Source: Micromussa lordhowensis
Taxonomy: Eukaryota; Cnidaria; Anthozoa; Scleractinia; Lobophylliidae
Length of the DNA stretch: 64,000 bases
Direction of reading: 5' to 3'
Assembly (NCBI GenBank): GCA_964020085.1
Contig: OZ026600.1
Span: 9,485,948 to 9,549,947, forward strand
Of the stretch, positions 40,941 to 54,135 are shown piece after piece; position 1 is the stretch's first letter; each line of letters opens with the position of its first letter. A program made the translations under genes and the position numbers. A model generated the notes under the pieces. The model did not search any database, had not been told where the DNA came from, and worked only from the letters and a program-made list of their open reading frames with translations.

Positions 40941-42039
40941 GCGAATTCATGTTGACTTTGCTTTATTGCTTGTTCTAGAGTTTCAGGAAAATGTGGGAGG
41001 TTTTTTAGTTTGTCCTCCTTTCTAGAATGGCAGGAAAATGTTGGGTGATAAAGCTCAAACGTTTCGTAGGTTACCGTTCTCACTTTTACTGGCAAGCAAC
41101 TGTTTCCCTCGTTGCTTCTTCTCAGTGCTTCTTGTTGCCGTTTGTTGGGTGGAAAAATGTTCCGCAACAGGTGCCAAAACAAGTTCTTACCGCACGTATG
41201 TAACGTTTAGAGAAAAGGTAGTGTGTAGAAAGTGCTGTTGTAATTAACAGGATTGTTATAGTGAAAAGCGGTTTGTTATATCGTTTTACATTACTGATTC
41301 AATACGGGTATCAATTTGTAATAATTGATAACAATCAATTTTATTGACTTCCTAGCCTTTAGGAAGCCAACACCCTTTTAGTTTTAATTTTTATTTCGTG
41401 CTAATTTAATTTCCTTCAAGAATAAGGGTGAATAAAGTTGTTGTCCTTGAAAATCAATGTGATGTTACTGAAGGAATTTCTCTTTCCACTCTGAATATTT
41501 CTGTTTTTATGGACATTTGCAAGATCAGAAAGTTACATCAAGAATGGCATTGAAGTACACATAAAGTGAGGGAAAGCTTTTGAGCTGTTGTACTAACCAA
41601 TTTCAAGCATCCCTTTGATATAACAATAATTAAAATTATCATTCCCTTATACAACACAATTAGGACTACTGTGTTTGAAAGCAGAGAAACTCTATGGATT
41701 GCACTTTACCCTTACTCAGAGAAACATTTCACACAATATTGCTTGTAGGTATAGTACTGTTGTTGCTTTCAAGAATATATTTATTGTTTGGTTGCTGGTT
41801 TTTATATGCATTTAAGAATGATAAATGGATGTGATGTAACCCAATAATGTTCAAGTGCAGGTTGATAGATTTATAACACAGTCATTGTGTGAAAAAGGTG
41901 CCATGCAACAAACTGTCACCATTGTGAATCAAAACAGTTGCCACTGCAATTTTTTCTTTCGTAAACAAGCAATGCCATTTTCTCAACACTTAGAAAATGT
42001 TTTTAACTCTCAACAAATTTTTCTCTACTAAATTAAAGA

Positions 42040-42110
42040 AAAAGGAAAATATAAAATATAATAAAATAAAATAAATAAAATAAAATAAAATAAAATATAC
42101 AAAAAAAAAG
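42040..42110. repeat. (AAAAT)n tract next to a SINE
   Basis: An A-rich AAAAT/AAAT run. On the minus strand it directly follows the tRNA-like head of a SINE, so it is probably the SINE tail. Unit 2 has a shorter, altered version at 47050-47100. Confidence 0.7.
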
Positions 42111-42124
42111 GAAAATATGTAAGT

Positions 42125-42205
42125 AACCACCTAGCATCGAACCTGGAACCTCTGTTTCCTAACATCCCTCTTATACCACTGCACTACCAGGTTCATCAGC
42201 CAAAT
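42125..42205 (-). repeat. tRNA-derived SINE head
   Basis: On the minus strand a perfect pol III A box TAGTGCAGTGG is followed about 40 bases later by a B box GGTTCGATGCT, then the simple-repeat tail. The ends do not form an acceptor stem, so it is a SINE and not a working tRNA gene. The unit 2 equivalent is at 47127-47203. Confidence 0.65.
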
Positions 42206-43151
42206 TTCCGCAAAATTTAATTGTACAATGTGACTTTCTTAAATACTAATGATAGAGCTGTCCCAACCTACAAATAAAAACTAACTGCAAGCAAACCAGT
42301 GTGAATATGAACAATTAAGCACTTGGTGAGTGCATTTTACTCCATCAACAAATTAATTATAACCAGTTTCTACCTTGCCAAGGCCTGAACTGAAGCAGAT
42401 ATTTGAAAGGCTTGGTTACCAATTATGGCATCGACCGTTAAAAATGGCATCGCTTGTTTACGAAAGGGAAATAGGCATTGCCAGCTCTTAAGAGGCTTGT
42501 CTTTCCAATGAATTAAATCATTAAAATTGTAAATTATGCACAAATAAAGTGAAGTGCACTGTAGTGATATGTCATTTGTGTCACTTTGTTTGAGAAAAGG
42601 GGTACAGAGCTAGTGGAAGCTCTCACAAGTGGATGCCCTCAGGACCCCAAAAAGGTGTGCTTAACTGGAACTGTCTGCTATCAAGAATGTTTCTCATAAG
42701 GGGCCACTAGGGGTGTAAGGGATGGATAAGGGATGCCCAGCTAACTAAACATTGTAAATACAAGAAATACGGCCATACTAAATTACATTTTTGTTCTATT
42801 ACCTTGTGCAATGTTGCAATTATGGCAATAATGAAATACAGTACACTGCAGTACTAGGACTGGCCATTAGTAACGACTAACAGCAAATCACTCCAAAGTC
42901 TCACTCCAACAAAATGCAGTGATACAATTTACAAATGTTTGAGTAAAACCAATGACTAGTCTTAATCATACACCCTCAAAGTGACCAGGGCAGCTTAAAG
43001 GGAATGCCCAATTATGGGAATGAGTAAATAAACAGTTTGCTTGGGGTTCAAACAACGTTTTGTGTAGGCAGTTGTAAATAGAACTGTCCGCTTTAAAGAA
43101 TGTATATTAATAATAAGAGAGCTTAAGACAGCTTTCACTGGAACTGGACTA

Positions 43152-43395
43152 GCCATGGTAGCCTAATGGTTAACATGCTGGACTCCAAATTGCTGTCCAG
43201 GTTTGAGCCTTGGCAGGGGTCATTACATTATGTTCTTGGGCAAGACACTTTACCAAAACTCTTGTAATGCTTCTCTCCGTCCAGTTGTATAAATGGGTAG
43301 CACTGAATTTAATACTGGGGGTAACCCTGCAATGGACTAGCATCTCATCCATGCTATAGAAACGGAGATATGCTCAGATGGCAGTTTGGACCACC
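43152..43395 (+). repeat. tRNA-derived SINE
   Basis: A box TAGCCTAATGG and B box GGTTTGAGCCT are followed by a body with CAAGACACTTTACC, TATAAATGGGTAGCACTG and CTGGGGGTAACCCTGC. This is the layout of a SINE family I recognise as common in corals. The open frame on the other strand is an artefact of the body. The unit 2 copy is at 48144-48387. Confidence 0.8.
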
Positions 43396-44414
43396 ATCCA
43401 ATTGAGGTTATAACATTCTTCTGAGATTAGTGAGCCATATGAGGAGACAATATTGTTTTGCAAAACTGAACATTATGTAGTGACCACTTAGTATTGAAAT
43501 GAAATGGTTCTTTTCAGAACCACTCTTGTCAGAGCCATGAAAACAAACAGAAATTGTCAACAATGCACTCAATGATCCAATGTCAAAAGTAGGAATGGCT
43601 ACAAAGAGAAACCTTTTGTCTCCCTCATGACAAGTAGACTTTTGTACATTATGCTAGCATTTTTTCAAGAATTTTAATGAGACAAAAGCATTGAGCATTA
43701 TTCAAGCATTCTAGTGACAATTTTCTGGAAAAGTAATATTTCTTCCACAGAATATAGAAATAAAAATTATTTTTTACAAGAAAGTGAATTCTTAACTTAA
43801 CCTCTTCACTTAAGTATCACCAAAAGGGCACAAAGGATTAACAGAACATTTAGAGAATTATCGTCTGGTGTATTAAAACTTTGTTGTTAACTTGTTATAC
43901 TAAGTATACGTTTTTGTTAAGCACTCTGAACTACTAATAATTGTGTTGAGACGTTAATATCATTCTGAAAATTTAAAACCCCTATGTATGAGCACTAACT
44001 GAACATTTTAGTGACATTTTTGATTGAAAGCGAGCATTTCAGTGGAATAAAAAGGGGCCACTAAGGTGGAGCATTTTAGTGGGGAAATAAAAGCATAATG
44101 TTCAAAAGCCTAATGACAAGTGACTGACAAAACAATATTTTCCATAATTATCTAAAAACTTTTTATGCACCACATCTGGTTTCCCATATATATAACTTTG
44201 GAGAAGTTAACACTTAAGGAGAAACTGTTGAGGAAACCTATATCTTTATTACCTTAGTTTGTACAAATGAGTGTACATAATATGTCATGCTTAATTTAAT
44301 TTTGCAGCCACATACTTTAAAACGGCTGCATCTGCAAGACAACAAAGTCAAAAGACATTAATTTTTTCTCACTGTCACAGCTTCTAAACCAAATATAAAG
44401 TTCGAGATCTTCCT

Positions 44415-44500
44415 GCTACTTAATATCTGTTATATTTTTCTGAAGTGATGTAAATAAGATTTGAGTGGCAAATAAAGTTACTGTTACTGTTACTATATTA
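44415..44500 (+). repeat. LINE-like 3' tail with (GTTACT)n
   Basis: GGCAAATAAAGTTACTGTTACTGTTACT has the form of a LINE 3' end with a hexamer tail. Unit 2 lacks the GGCAAATAAA part and has an extra hexamer (about 49440-49475). Confidence 0.45.
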
Positions 44501-47126
44501 TTTTCGAGTCGGTTGATAGTTCGTGACAAACTGATGTCACGCTATGGTCGAAAGAAGCAAATTTTGGTCGTGGAAGATTCATCTTCGAGGTGAATTTTGA
44601 GCAACCAGAACACCGGAAACATCCTTATTTCTATACGTTAAATTGTAGCAGAGTAACTGTAGTTTCATTAGTTAAAGCCGATTCCCATATCACAAATTAG
44701 TTTTTCGGATATTCACAAAACCGCTAGCTCTGTTAAGCTGGACTGGCCGATAAAACAGCGTTGCCAACGAGTGTAGTGAAATCAAATGCGGAGATATTTT
44801 GTTTGATAAGGCTTATAACAACAAGGGTTGGCTGGAGTAAACTTCCACTCGACTTTAATCAAATGAATGCTTTTCATCAATAGTAGAGAACAATGCCGCT
44901 CATTTTAAGAGCTGTAAAACGCGAAGCGTCATAAACTGAATTTCGAGAATTGAGTTCCGACCTCAAATCATTCATCCGACAAGTAGTAAACAGCGGAACA
45001 CCGGAAACCAGGTACGAAATTTTACCAGGGCATAGTGTACACATTAAACAGTCACCCATTAATGGGAATTCACATATCACAAAGGAACACAAAAGTCTCG
45101 GAGGTTTGAAGACAGATTTTAATTTTGAGGTAAAAACAAAAAGTCATTTATCGATCACAACATTCACTTCACTTGAAAATGAAATGGATTAACTCAGAAA
45201 CACAAAGGTACCCAGAATATGAAAAAAGTAACTTCATAGCAATGCTGGACTCGAATTTAGTGAAGGTTTGACGCAAAATGGAATGGTGAGACGTTCTTGT
45301 TTAACCACACTTTGAAATCGAAAATGAGAACAACATGGTTTCCTCATCTCAGCAAGATGAGAAGAAGAAAAACCTAAAATACAAGCTCAAGGAACCAGTA
45401 ATACGTTTTACTTACCACAGTAGCCATGTTCCTTTTATTTAGCGTCGAATAAGGTCTGTGGTACCCTTCGGAGTACTGCAAAAACGAATCAACGCTTGCT
45501 TTGCTTCATCTTTGTTGCAAGGAAATCGTCATCTTTGTCGATGACATGTGTGCACGAAAAGCGGATTATCGACCCTAAAATTGCTAGAGCCGATGTGAAA
45601 CGGGCATTTTTCTTTTCACTTTGAATTGCTTTTCACGATTACATGCTTTAAATGACTTACAGAGAACCTATTAAAGAATGATTCTCCTTCGAAGGTTGGT
45701 TGCCAAATTCAACAGCACCAAAAACAGTGCGTTGGCGCAATGCATGAACGAAAGTGGTGAAACGAAAAAACTTTCTCACTTTTTCGCGCATGCGCAGACA
45801 AAAGTCCCCTTTGTTCAGTGTAAATCAATACATGCATGAGCAAGGGAGACTTGTCTGATTGGTTGATTTGTTACCCCAGTACTCAGACTCTTTTTGAGCG
45901 CGCGCTGCCGAAAATCTTAAAAACAAAGATGGCCTCCGAAAGAGCGAATTCATGTTGACTTTGCTTTATTGCTTGTCCTAGAGTTTCAGGAAAATGTGGG
46001 AGGTTTTTTAGTTTGTCCTCCTTTTTAGAATGGCAGGAAAATGTTGGGTGATAAAGCTCAAACGTTTCGTAGGTTACCGTTCTCACTTTTACTGGCAAGC
46101 AACTGTTTCCCTCGTTGCTTCTTCTCAGTGCTTCTTGTTGCCGTTTGTTGGGTGGAAAAATGTTCCGCAAAAGGTGCCAAAACAAGTTCTTACCGCACGT
46201 ATGTAACGTTTAGAGAAAAGGTAGTGTGTAGAAAGTGCTGTCGTTATTAACAGGATTGTTATAGTGAAAAGCGGTTTGTTATATCGCTTTACATTAACTG
46301 ATTCAATACGGGTATCAATTTGTAATAATTGATAACAATCAATTTTATTGACTTCCTAGCCTTTAGGAAGCCAACACCCTTTTAGTTTTAATTTTTATTT
46401 CGTGCTAATTTAATTTCCTTCAAGAATAAGGGTGAATAAAGTTGTTGTCCTCGAAAATCAATGTGATGTTACTGAAGGAATTTCTCTTTCCACTCTGAAT
46501 ATTTCTGTTTTTATGGACATTTGCAAGATCAGAAAGTTACATCAAGAATGGCATTGAAGTACACATAAAGTGAGGGAAAGCTTTTGAGCTGTTGTACTAA
46601 CCAATTTCAAGCATCCCTTTGATATAACAATAATTAAAATTATCATTCCCTTATACAACACAATTAGGACTACTGTGTTTGAAAGCAGAGAAACTCTATG
46701 GATAGCACTTTACCCTTACTCAGAGAAACATTTCACACAATATTGCTTGTAGGTATAGTACTGTTGTTGCTTTCAAGAATATATTTATTGTTTGGTTGCT
46801 GGTTTTTATATGCATTAAGAATGATAAATGGATGTGATGTAACCCAATAATGTTCAAGTGCAGGTTGATAGATTTATAACACAGTCATTGTGTGAAAAAG
46901 GTGCCATGCAACAAACTGTCACCATTGTGAATCAAAACAGTTGCCACTGCAATTTTTTCTTTCGTAAACAAGCAATGCCATTTTCTCAACACTTAGAAAT
47001 TTTTTTGAACTCTCAACAAATTTTTCTCTACTAAATTAAAGAAAAAGGAAAATATAAAATATAATAAAATAAAATTAAAAAAAATAAAATAAAATATACA
47101 AAAAAAAAGGAAAATATGTAAGTAAC

Positions 47127-47203
47127 CACCTAGCATCGAACCTGGAACCTCTGTTTCCTAACATCCCTCATACCACTGCACTACCAGGTTCATCAGCCAA
47201 ATT
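47127..47203 (-). repeat. tRNA-derived SINE head (unit 2 copy)
   Basis: Same A and B boxes as 42125-42205, with a 2-bp deletion between them. Confidence 0.6.
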
Positions 47204-48143
47204 TCCGCAAAATTTAATTGTACAATGTGACTTTCTTAAATACTAATAATAGAGCTGTCCCAACCTACAAATAAAAACTAACTGCAAGCAAACCAGTGTG
47301 AATATGAACAATTAAGCACTTGGTGAGTGCATTTTACTCCATCAACAAATTAATTATAACCAGTTTCTACCTTGCCAAGGCCTGAACTGAAGCAGATATT
47401 TGAAAGGCTTGGTTACCAATTATGGCATCGACCGTTAAAAATGGCATTGCTTGTTTACGAAAGGGAAATAGGCGTTGCCAGCTCTTAAGAGGCTTGTCTT
47501 TCCAATGAATTAAATCATTAAAATTGTAAATTATGCACAAATAAAGTGAAGTGCACTGTAGTGATATGTCATTTGTGTCACTTGGTTTGAGAAAAGAAGT
47601 ACAGAGCTAGTGGAAGCTCTCACAAGTGGATGCCCTCAGGACCCCAAAAAGGTGTGCTTAACTGGAACTGTCTGCTATCAAGAATGTTTCTCATAAGGGG
47701 GGCCACTGGGGTGTAAGGGATGGATAAGGGATGCCCAGCTAACTAAACATTGTAAATACAAGAAATATGGCCATACTAAATTATATTTTTGTTCTATTAC
47801 CTTGTGCAATGTTGCGATTATGGCAATGAAATACAGTACACTGCAGTACTAGGACTGGCCATTAGTAACGACTAATAGCAAATCACTCCAAAGTCTCACT
47901 CCAACAAAATGCAGTGATACAATTTACAAATGTTTGAGTAAAACCAATGACTAGTCTTAATTACACCCTCAAAGTGACCAGGGCAGCTTATGGGAATGCC
48001 CAATTATGGGAATGAGTAAATAAACAGTTTGTTTGGGGTTCAAACAACGTTTTTTGTAGGCAGTTGTAAATAGAACTGTCCGCTTTAAAGAATGTATATT
48101 AATAATAAGAAAGCTTAAGACAGCTTTCACTGGAACTGGACTA

Positions 48144-48387
48144 GCCATGGTAGCCTAATGGTTAACATGCTGGACTCCAAATTGCTGTCCAGGTTTGAGC
48201 CTTGGCAGGGGTCATTACATTATGTTCTTTACCAAGACACTTTACCAAAACTCTTGTAATGCTTCTCTCCACCCAGTTGTATAAATGGGTAGCACTGAAT
48301 TTAATACTGGGGGTAACCCTGCAATGGACTAGCATCTCATCCATGCTATAGAAACAGAGATATGCTCAAATGGCAGTTTGGACCACC
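48144..48387 (+). repeat. tRNA-derived SINE (unit 2 copy)
   Basis: Same element as 43152-43395, with a few substitutions. Confidence 0.8.
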
Positions 48388-50805
48388 ATCCAATTGAGGT
48401 TATAACATTCTTCTGAGATAAGTGAGCCATATGAGGAGACAATATTGTTTTGCAAAACTGAACATTATGTAGTGACCACTTAGAATTGAAATGATATGGT
48501 TCTTTTCAGAACCACTCTTGTCAGAGCCATGAAAACAAACAGAAATTGTCAACAATGCACTCAATGATCCAATGTCAAAAGTAGGAATGGCTACAAAGAG
48601 AAACCTTTTGTCTCCCTCATGACAAGTAGACTTTTGTACATTATGCTAGCATTTTTTCAAGAATTTTAATGAGACAAAAGCATTGAGCATTATTCAAGCA
48701 TTCTAGTGACAATTTTCTGGAAAAGTAATATTTCTTCCACAGAATATAGAAATAAAAATTATTTTTTACAAGAAAATGAATTCTAAACTTAACCTCTTCA
48801 CTTAAGTATCACCAAAAGGGCACAAAGGATTAACAGAACATTTAGAGAATTATCGTCTGGTGTATTAAAACTTTGTTGTTAACTTGTTATACTAAGTATA
48901 CGTTTTTGTTAAGCACTCTGAACTACTAATAATTGTGTTGAGACGTTAATATCATTCTGAAAAATTAAAACCCCTATGTATGAGCACTAACCAAACATTT
49001 TAGTGACATTTTTGATTGAAACCGAGCATTTCAGTGGAATAAAAAGGGGCCACTAAGGTGGAGCATTTTAGTGGGGAAATAAAAGCATAATGTTCAAAAG
49101 CCTAATGACAAGTGACTGACAAAACAATATTTTCCATAATTATCTAAAAACTTTTTATGCACCACATCTGGTTTCCCATATATATAACTTTGGAGAAGTC
49201 AACACTTAAGGAGAAACTGTTGAGGAAACCTATATCTTTATTACCTTAGTTTGTACAAATGAGTTTACATAATTAATATGTCATGCTTAATTTAATTTTG
49301 CAGCCACATACTTTAAAACGGCTGCATCTGCAAGACAACAAAGTCAAAAGACATTTTTCTCACTGTCACAGCTTCTAAACCAAATATAAAGTTAGAGATC
49401 TTCCTGCTACTTAATATCTGTTATATTTTTCTGAAGTGATGTAAATAAGAGTTACTGTTACTGTTACTGTTACTATATTATTTTCGAGTCGGTTGATAGT
49501 TCGTGACAAACTGATGTCACGCTATGGTCGAATGAAGCAAATTTTGGTCGTGGAAGATTCATCTTCGAGGTGAATTTTGAGCAACCAGAACACCGGAAAC
49601 ATCCTTATTTCTATACGTTAAATTGTAGCAGAGTAACTGTAGTTTCATTAGTTAAAGCCGATTCCCATATCACAAATTAGTTTTTCGGATATTCACAAAA
49701 CCGCTAGCTCTGTTAAGCTGGACTGGCCGATAAAACAGCGTTGCCAACGAGTGTAGTGAAATCAAATGCGGGGATATTTTGTTTGATAAGGCTTATAACA
49801 ACAAGGGTTGGCTGGAGTAAACTTCCACTCGACTTTAATCAAATGAATGCTTTTCATCAATAGTAGAGAACAATGCCGCTCATTTTAAGAGCTGTAAAAC
49901 GCGAAGCGTTATAAACTGAATTTCGAGAATTGAGTTCCGACCTCAAATCATTCATCCGACAAGTAGTAAACAGCGGAACACCGGAAACCAGGTACGAAAT
50001 TTTACCAGGGCATAGTGTACACATTAAACAGTCACCCATTAATGGGAATTCACATATCACAAAGGAACACAAAAGTCTCGGAGGTTTGAAGACAGATTTT
50101 AATTTTGAGGTAAAACAAAAAGTCATTTATCGATCACAACATTCACTTCACTTGAAAATGAAATGGATTAACTCAAAAACAGAAAGGTATCCAGAATATG
50201 AAAAAATAACTTCATAGCAATGCTGGACTCGAATTTAGTGAAGGTTTGACGCAAATTGGAATGGTGAGACGTTCTTGTTTAACCACACTTTGAAATCGAA
50301 AATGAGAACAACATGGTTTCCTCATCTCAGCAAGATGAGAAGAAGAAAAATCTAAAATATAAGCTCAAGGAACCAGTAATACGTTTTACTTACCACAGTA
50401 GCCATGTTCCTTTTATTTAGCGTCGAATAAGGTCTGTGGTACCCTTCGGAGTACTGCAAAAACGAATCAACGCTTGCTTTGCTTCATCTTTGTTGCAAGG
50501 AAATCGTCATCTTTGTCGATGACATGTGTGCACGAAAAGCGGATTATCGACCCTAAAATTGCTAGAGCCGATGTGAAACGGGCATTTTTCTTTTCACTTT
50601 GAATTGCTTTTCACGATTACATGCTTTGAATGACTTACAGAGAACCTATTAAAGAATGATTCTCCTTCGAAGGTTGGTTGCCAAATTCAACAGCACCAAA
50701 AACAGTGCGTTCGCGCAATGCATGAACGAAAGTGGTGAAACGAAAAAACTTTCTTCACTTTTTCGCGCATGCGCAGACAAAAGTCCCCTTTGTTTACATG
50801 CATGT

Positions 50806-51704
50806 GCATTTTCCAGTAGTTTTATCAGGCACCAATGAATCAGTAATTATACGAAAGCTCACGCAATTTAGTGATATTTCTCGTGATATTTACAAACTCT
50901 GTCAAAATTATTAAATATCCCTCACATTGTAAATTCTTTACACTTGGAAGTCATAAATTACCTATACTAATCATGTAGGGGCCAATGCACAAATGGAGAC
51001 AAGAGAAAAAGACAGTCGTCCTCTGCCCAGTCGCAGCCCCACCCAAGCCAACTTTGTGAATCTCACATTTACAGTTCCCTTCTCCTACTCAAGGGGTTGC
51101 TTGGTATGAACAGTAACCCATTCCCAGAGGGTAAAATGTTCAATTTATTATACACAAGGCACCAGAATGGACGTTCAGATCTTGGACCTCGAAAGGTGAG
51201 GTTCAAACATCTTTAACAACTGACTTTGTACCAAATTATCAAAATAAATGCAGAAGAGCAAGAAAGGAAACTTGAAACTGTATAATATAATTGCCTGAAA
51301 GATAGTAATCAGTATGTGGTTCAAGTTGACAAAGGTTTGAGTTCTGCAAAACAGGAGTCGAACCTATGACCTTTAGCACACTGGTTGAATGCTCAGCTAA
51401 GCTGCTGGAGACTGTGAGCAGGCTCCTAAACTGCAGCACGAGAGGCAAGGGGCCTGGCACGAGAGCCTCTCATTTCCCTGTGCCAGGCCCTTTGCCAGAT
51501 TTGTCTAAATTAGCTTCACCACTAGTGTGGCAGCAGCACATGAGAGCCTTCTCACTGGCAGTTAGAAGCTCATGGGAACTATAAACTACTTTAAAATGTA
51601 GGCTTTAACACATTATGTCAAGTTTACTGATATATCTGATGAATAAAAAGTACAATGAATGTGTACGACAAGTATGCAAAGAAGCGTAAAAACAGGAAAA
51701 AATT
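50806..51704. other. Intergenic, no gene seen
   Basis: A small inverted motif GGCCTGGCACGAGAG/GTGCCAGGCCC lies near 51445-51490. No supported gene. Confidence 0.4.
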
Positions 51705-52110
51705 TAAGGTGGCTCTGAACCCACACTACAGAATTTTTTGAAACTTTGCAAAAAGTTGCATCTTATTATGCTTATATTACAATTTGTCAATAAAAAATTG
51801 GGGTCACCAAGCTCATTTTTGAGTTATAAGCACTTAAACCTAAAATTATGGGTGTTTTTCAAGTCATATTGTTGCTATGGTAACCTATTATGAACCAAAA
51901 TTGAAAGCAAGATGTTCACCAACGATTGGGCAGTTTTTTGATACCATGATTTTGGCATCAACTGGCATAGAGTGGTTATAATGACCCATCAAAATCTGTG
52001 TCTTGGGCTGGAAACTGTTTCAAGCCTCCATAAATCAATTATAGAATGCTGTCAGAGTTTTAAAAAATTAAAATTAAAAACATAAGCCTGTGTTTCATGA
52101 GTGTTGTCCA
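51705..52110. repeat. Dispersed repeat related to the TTAA element
   Basis: It starts TTAAGGTGGCTC, like the termini of 36215-37203, and contains AATTGGGGTCACC, shared with about 18.38 kb. At 51871-51884 it carries GTTGCTATGGTAAC, an RFX X-box-like palindrome comparable to the one in the 36-kb element. The matching right terminus was not found, so it is probably truncated. Confidence 0.5.
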
Positions 52111-52506
52111 AGTTAATAAGTCATAAGTGACTAACAGAGAGAAAAATAGATTATTGTTGGCACTGCTTTCACCACAAATACTACAAAATCACTGTGATAG
52201 TGTCCCTTGTTTCTTTCAACAACTATGCAATTGAAAATAATCACAAAACATGTACACATCTATGTCTCTGCAGTAGGTTCCCACAACTTTTGTACAGAAA
52301 TGTGCCCAGCAATAAGTTATTTCATTAATAGGCTCAAAATGTCACCTTTTTTCATTCAAATTCAATGTAAGGTAAAGGACGAAAACCATGTATTCAAGTT
52401 TGATCTGCCTCAAATGAACATGCACTGTAGATTGCAGATTACAATAAATCATAATTGTCAAAACCCAAATAAAACATGTAAATAACTTGCCAATACCATA
52501 AATGTT

Positions 52507-54015
52507 TTAGTTGGTATTTTCCTCTTGAGCATCTTTATCTTCAATGTCAACATGCTGCAACATTACTAACAGTTGCTCACAACAGTCAGATCCTTCTTCC
52601 ACTGCAAGGAAACAATGTTTTATCTTCACAACCTGGACTGTGTTAAAGCTTGCAATCCCTCGACAAAGAATTTCCTTTGCTATGGTACTGAAAATTGAGT
52701 TTCCGTTGCTATGGTACTGAAAACATCCGATCTGTCGCTTACGTGCTTCAGAAAAGCACCACAGCACCTCACAAATGTCATAAGTGCTCAAAGCTTTGAT
52801 GTCTTTCATTATAGCAAGTCTGAAGTAATCAAACAGCTCACTGCTTCCCTCCTCAGCTTCAACAAATCCTCGCACCAGTGCATTAATTTGACGTGGAGTC
52901 ATGACCAGTGGACACCGCTTAATAATGGCTTGTTCAATGGAGTCAAAGAGCTCAGGGATATTTATTCTTGAACGCCCTAGAGTCCATGCCAATTGACTTA
53001 AGTGATCATCTGCAAGCTGCTTAACATCTCTTTGCAGAAATTCATGTGATACAGTCTTGACTAACTCTCCATCACATTTCTCTGCCTTTGTAAATGACCA
53101 CAGCAAAACCACCAGCTGGTGATCTTGGAACACTGACATGCCACGGCATAAAACCTCATTCTCCACCACAGCATATAAACCTGCATCTTTAAATCCTCTC
53201 TTTGCAAAAGACCATACCAATTGAACCACACCCACATTATTAAATGCCTGCAATCCGCTTGTGACAAGGTCACCATCAAATGCACTGAAGAGTCTTTCAC
53301 TTCCCATTCCCACTTTGGCAAATGACCAGAGCAACATCAATGCAGGTACATTGTGCACAGTCTTTGTCCCTCGTCGCAGGACTTCATTCTCAATCTGATT
53401 AAAAAGCTCACTCAGGCAGAAAACTGTGCGTTTAGCAAATGACCAAACAAATCCAGCCAATTGGTGGCTTTTACATGCAGTGAGATCTCTGGATAAAATT
53501 TCTGACTGGAAATGGTTAAACAAGGTTTCGCTGCCGCTGTCATTTTTGGCAAATGAAACAACAACCAAGGTCAAATCATCATCCTTGAAGTCAGATATTG
53601 CAATCTCCCCATTTAAAATGGCTTCTTCCAGTTTAAGAAATATTTTCTTCCCTTGAATGCCAAGCAGACTATATCCTTTCACAATCTGAAAGATGTCAGG
53701 CTGTGTGAAAGAACTCAAATCACATGACATGATGGTTTCTTCACAACTCTGAAGTAGGCAATGACTCTTCTCTTCTACATTACCTAAGGACCACATAATA
53801 TTTGCAAGGCATCTGGGGGAGCACCGAAAATTGGGCTGGATAGAAATATAGTTTCTTTCCTTTTTGTCAGTGTTCTTTTCCTCCCTACAGGCAACTATCA
53901 AGAACGAAAATAGTAATAAATATTGTTTTCTTTTTATGGGTATCCTTTTCCTTCCTACAAACTTTTTAAAATCCAAGCCCCAACCTAACCCCCAAAGAGA
54001 TATTCTTCTCAACAC
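52507..54015 (-). CDS. Helical-repeat protein with WSFAK-type (OPR/Tbc2-like) repeats
   Basis: A single long frame of up to 502 codons. From about residue 69 to the end it is made of roughly eleven 37-39-residue repeats with core LxWSFAK, then ELFxxIExEIL and a short linker. Sharp copies include FVWSFAKRT, LLWSFAKVG, LVWSFAKRG and LLWSFTKAE. This resembles OPR/Tbc2 and FASTK-type helical repeats, known in organellar RNA-binding proteins. No RAP domain is seen at the C-terminus. The repeat 10 region has a 10-residue insertion encoded by a near-duplicated stretch. The first ~65 residues are doubtful: they include a pyrimidine-rich, acceptor-like segment (CTATTTTCGTTCTTGATAG), so the true exon probably starts nearer 53.85 kb and 5' exons may lie beyond the retrotransposon. 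RNA binding is inference. Confidence 0.75.
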   Translation of the reverse strand: MLRRISLWGLGWGLDFKKFVGRKRIPIKRKQYLLLFSFLIVACREEKNTDKKERNYISIQPNFRCSPRCLANIMWSLGNVEEKSHCLLQSCEETIMSCDLSSFTQPDIFQIVKGYSLLGIQGKKIFLKLEEAILNGEIAISDFKDDDLTLVVVSFAKNDSGSETLFNHFQSEILSRDLTACKSHQLAGFVWSFAKRTVFCLSELFNQIENEVLRRGTKTVHNVPALMLLWSFAKVGMGSERLFSAFDGDLVTSGLQAFNNVGVVQLVWSFAKRGFKDAGLYAVVENEVLCRGMSVFQDHQLVVLLWSFTKAEKCDGELVKTVSHEFLQRDVKQLADDHLSQLAWTLGRSRINIPELFDSIEQAIIKRCPLVMTPRQINALVRGFVEAEEGSSELFDYFRLAIMKDIKALSTYDICEVLWCFSEARKRQIGCFQYHSNGNSIFSTIAKEILCRGIASFNTVQVVKIKHCFLAVEEGSDCCEQLLVMLQHVDIEDKDAQEENTN

Positions 54016-54135
54016 TTATCTGAAACTGACCCCAAGAAACCTTTTTCCCCCTACTCCCAAACCCTGCTTACAACCCCTATTTCCATCTCAAATAATCAAC
54101 AACTTTTTCTTTCAACCCTTTTATAGATGTAATAC

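Larger units (their letters stand above)
40834..45838 (+). repeat. About 5-kb tandem duplication, unit 1
   Basis: This unit aligns base for base, with scattered substitutions and small indels, to 45839-50805. Both begin at AGCAAGGGAGACTT and end after a CGCATGCGCAGAC segment followed by TACATGCATG. It contains two tRNA-like SINEs in opposite orientation, an (AAAAT)n tract, a LINE-type tail, and only short ORFs. Its left end has an inverted CCAAT box (40854) and AAGATGGCGTCC (40923), a YY1-like initiator. It may give rise to a long non-coding transcript, but no long coding frame is seen. Confidence 0.85.
45839..50805 (+). repeat. About 5-kb tandem duplication, unit 2
   Basis: Second direct copy of 40834-45838, immediately adjacent. 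It is slightly shorter (about 4.97 kb) because of scattered small indels. All embedded SINEs and tails are present at matching places, so they predate the duplication. At its right end the homology stops at TACATGCATG near 50805. Confidence 0.85.
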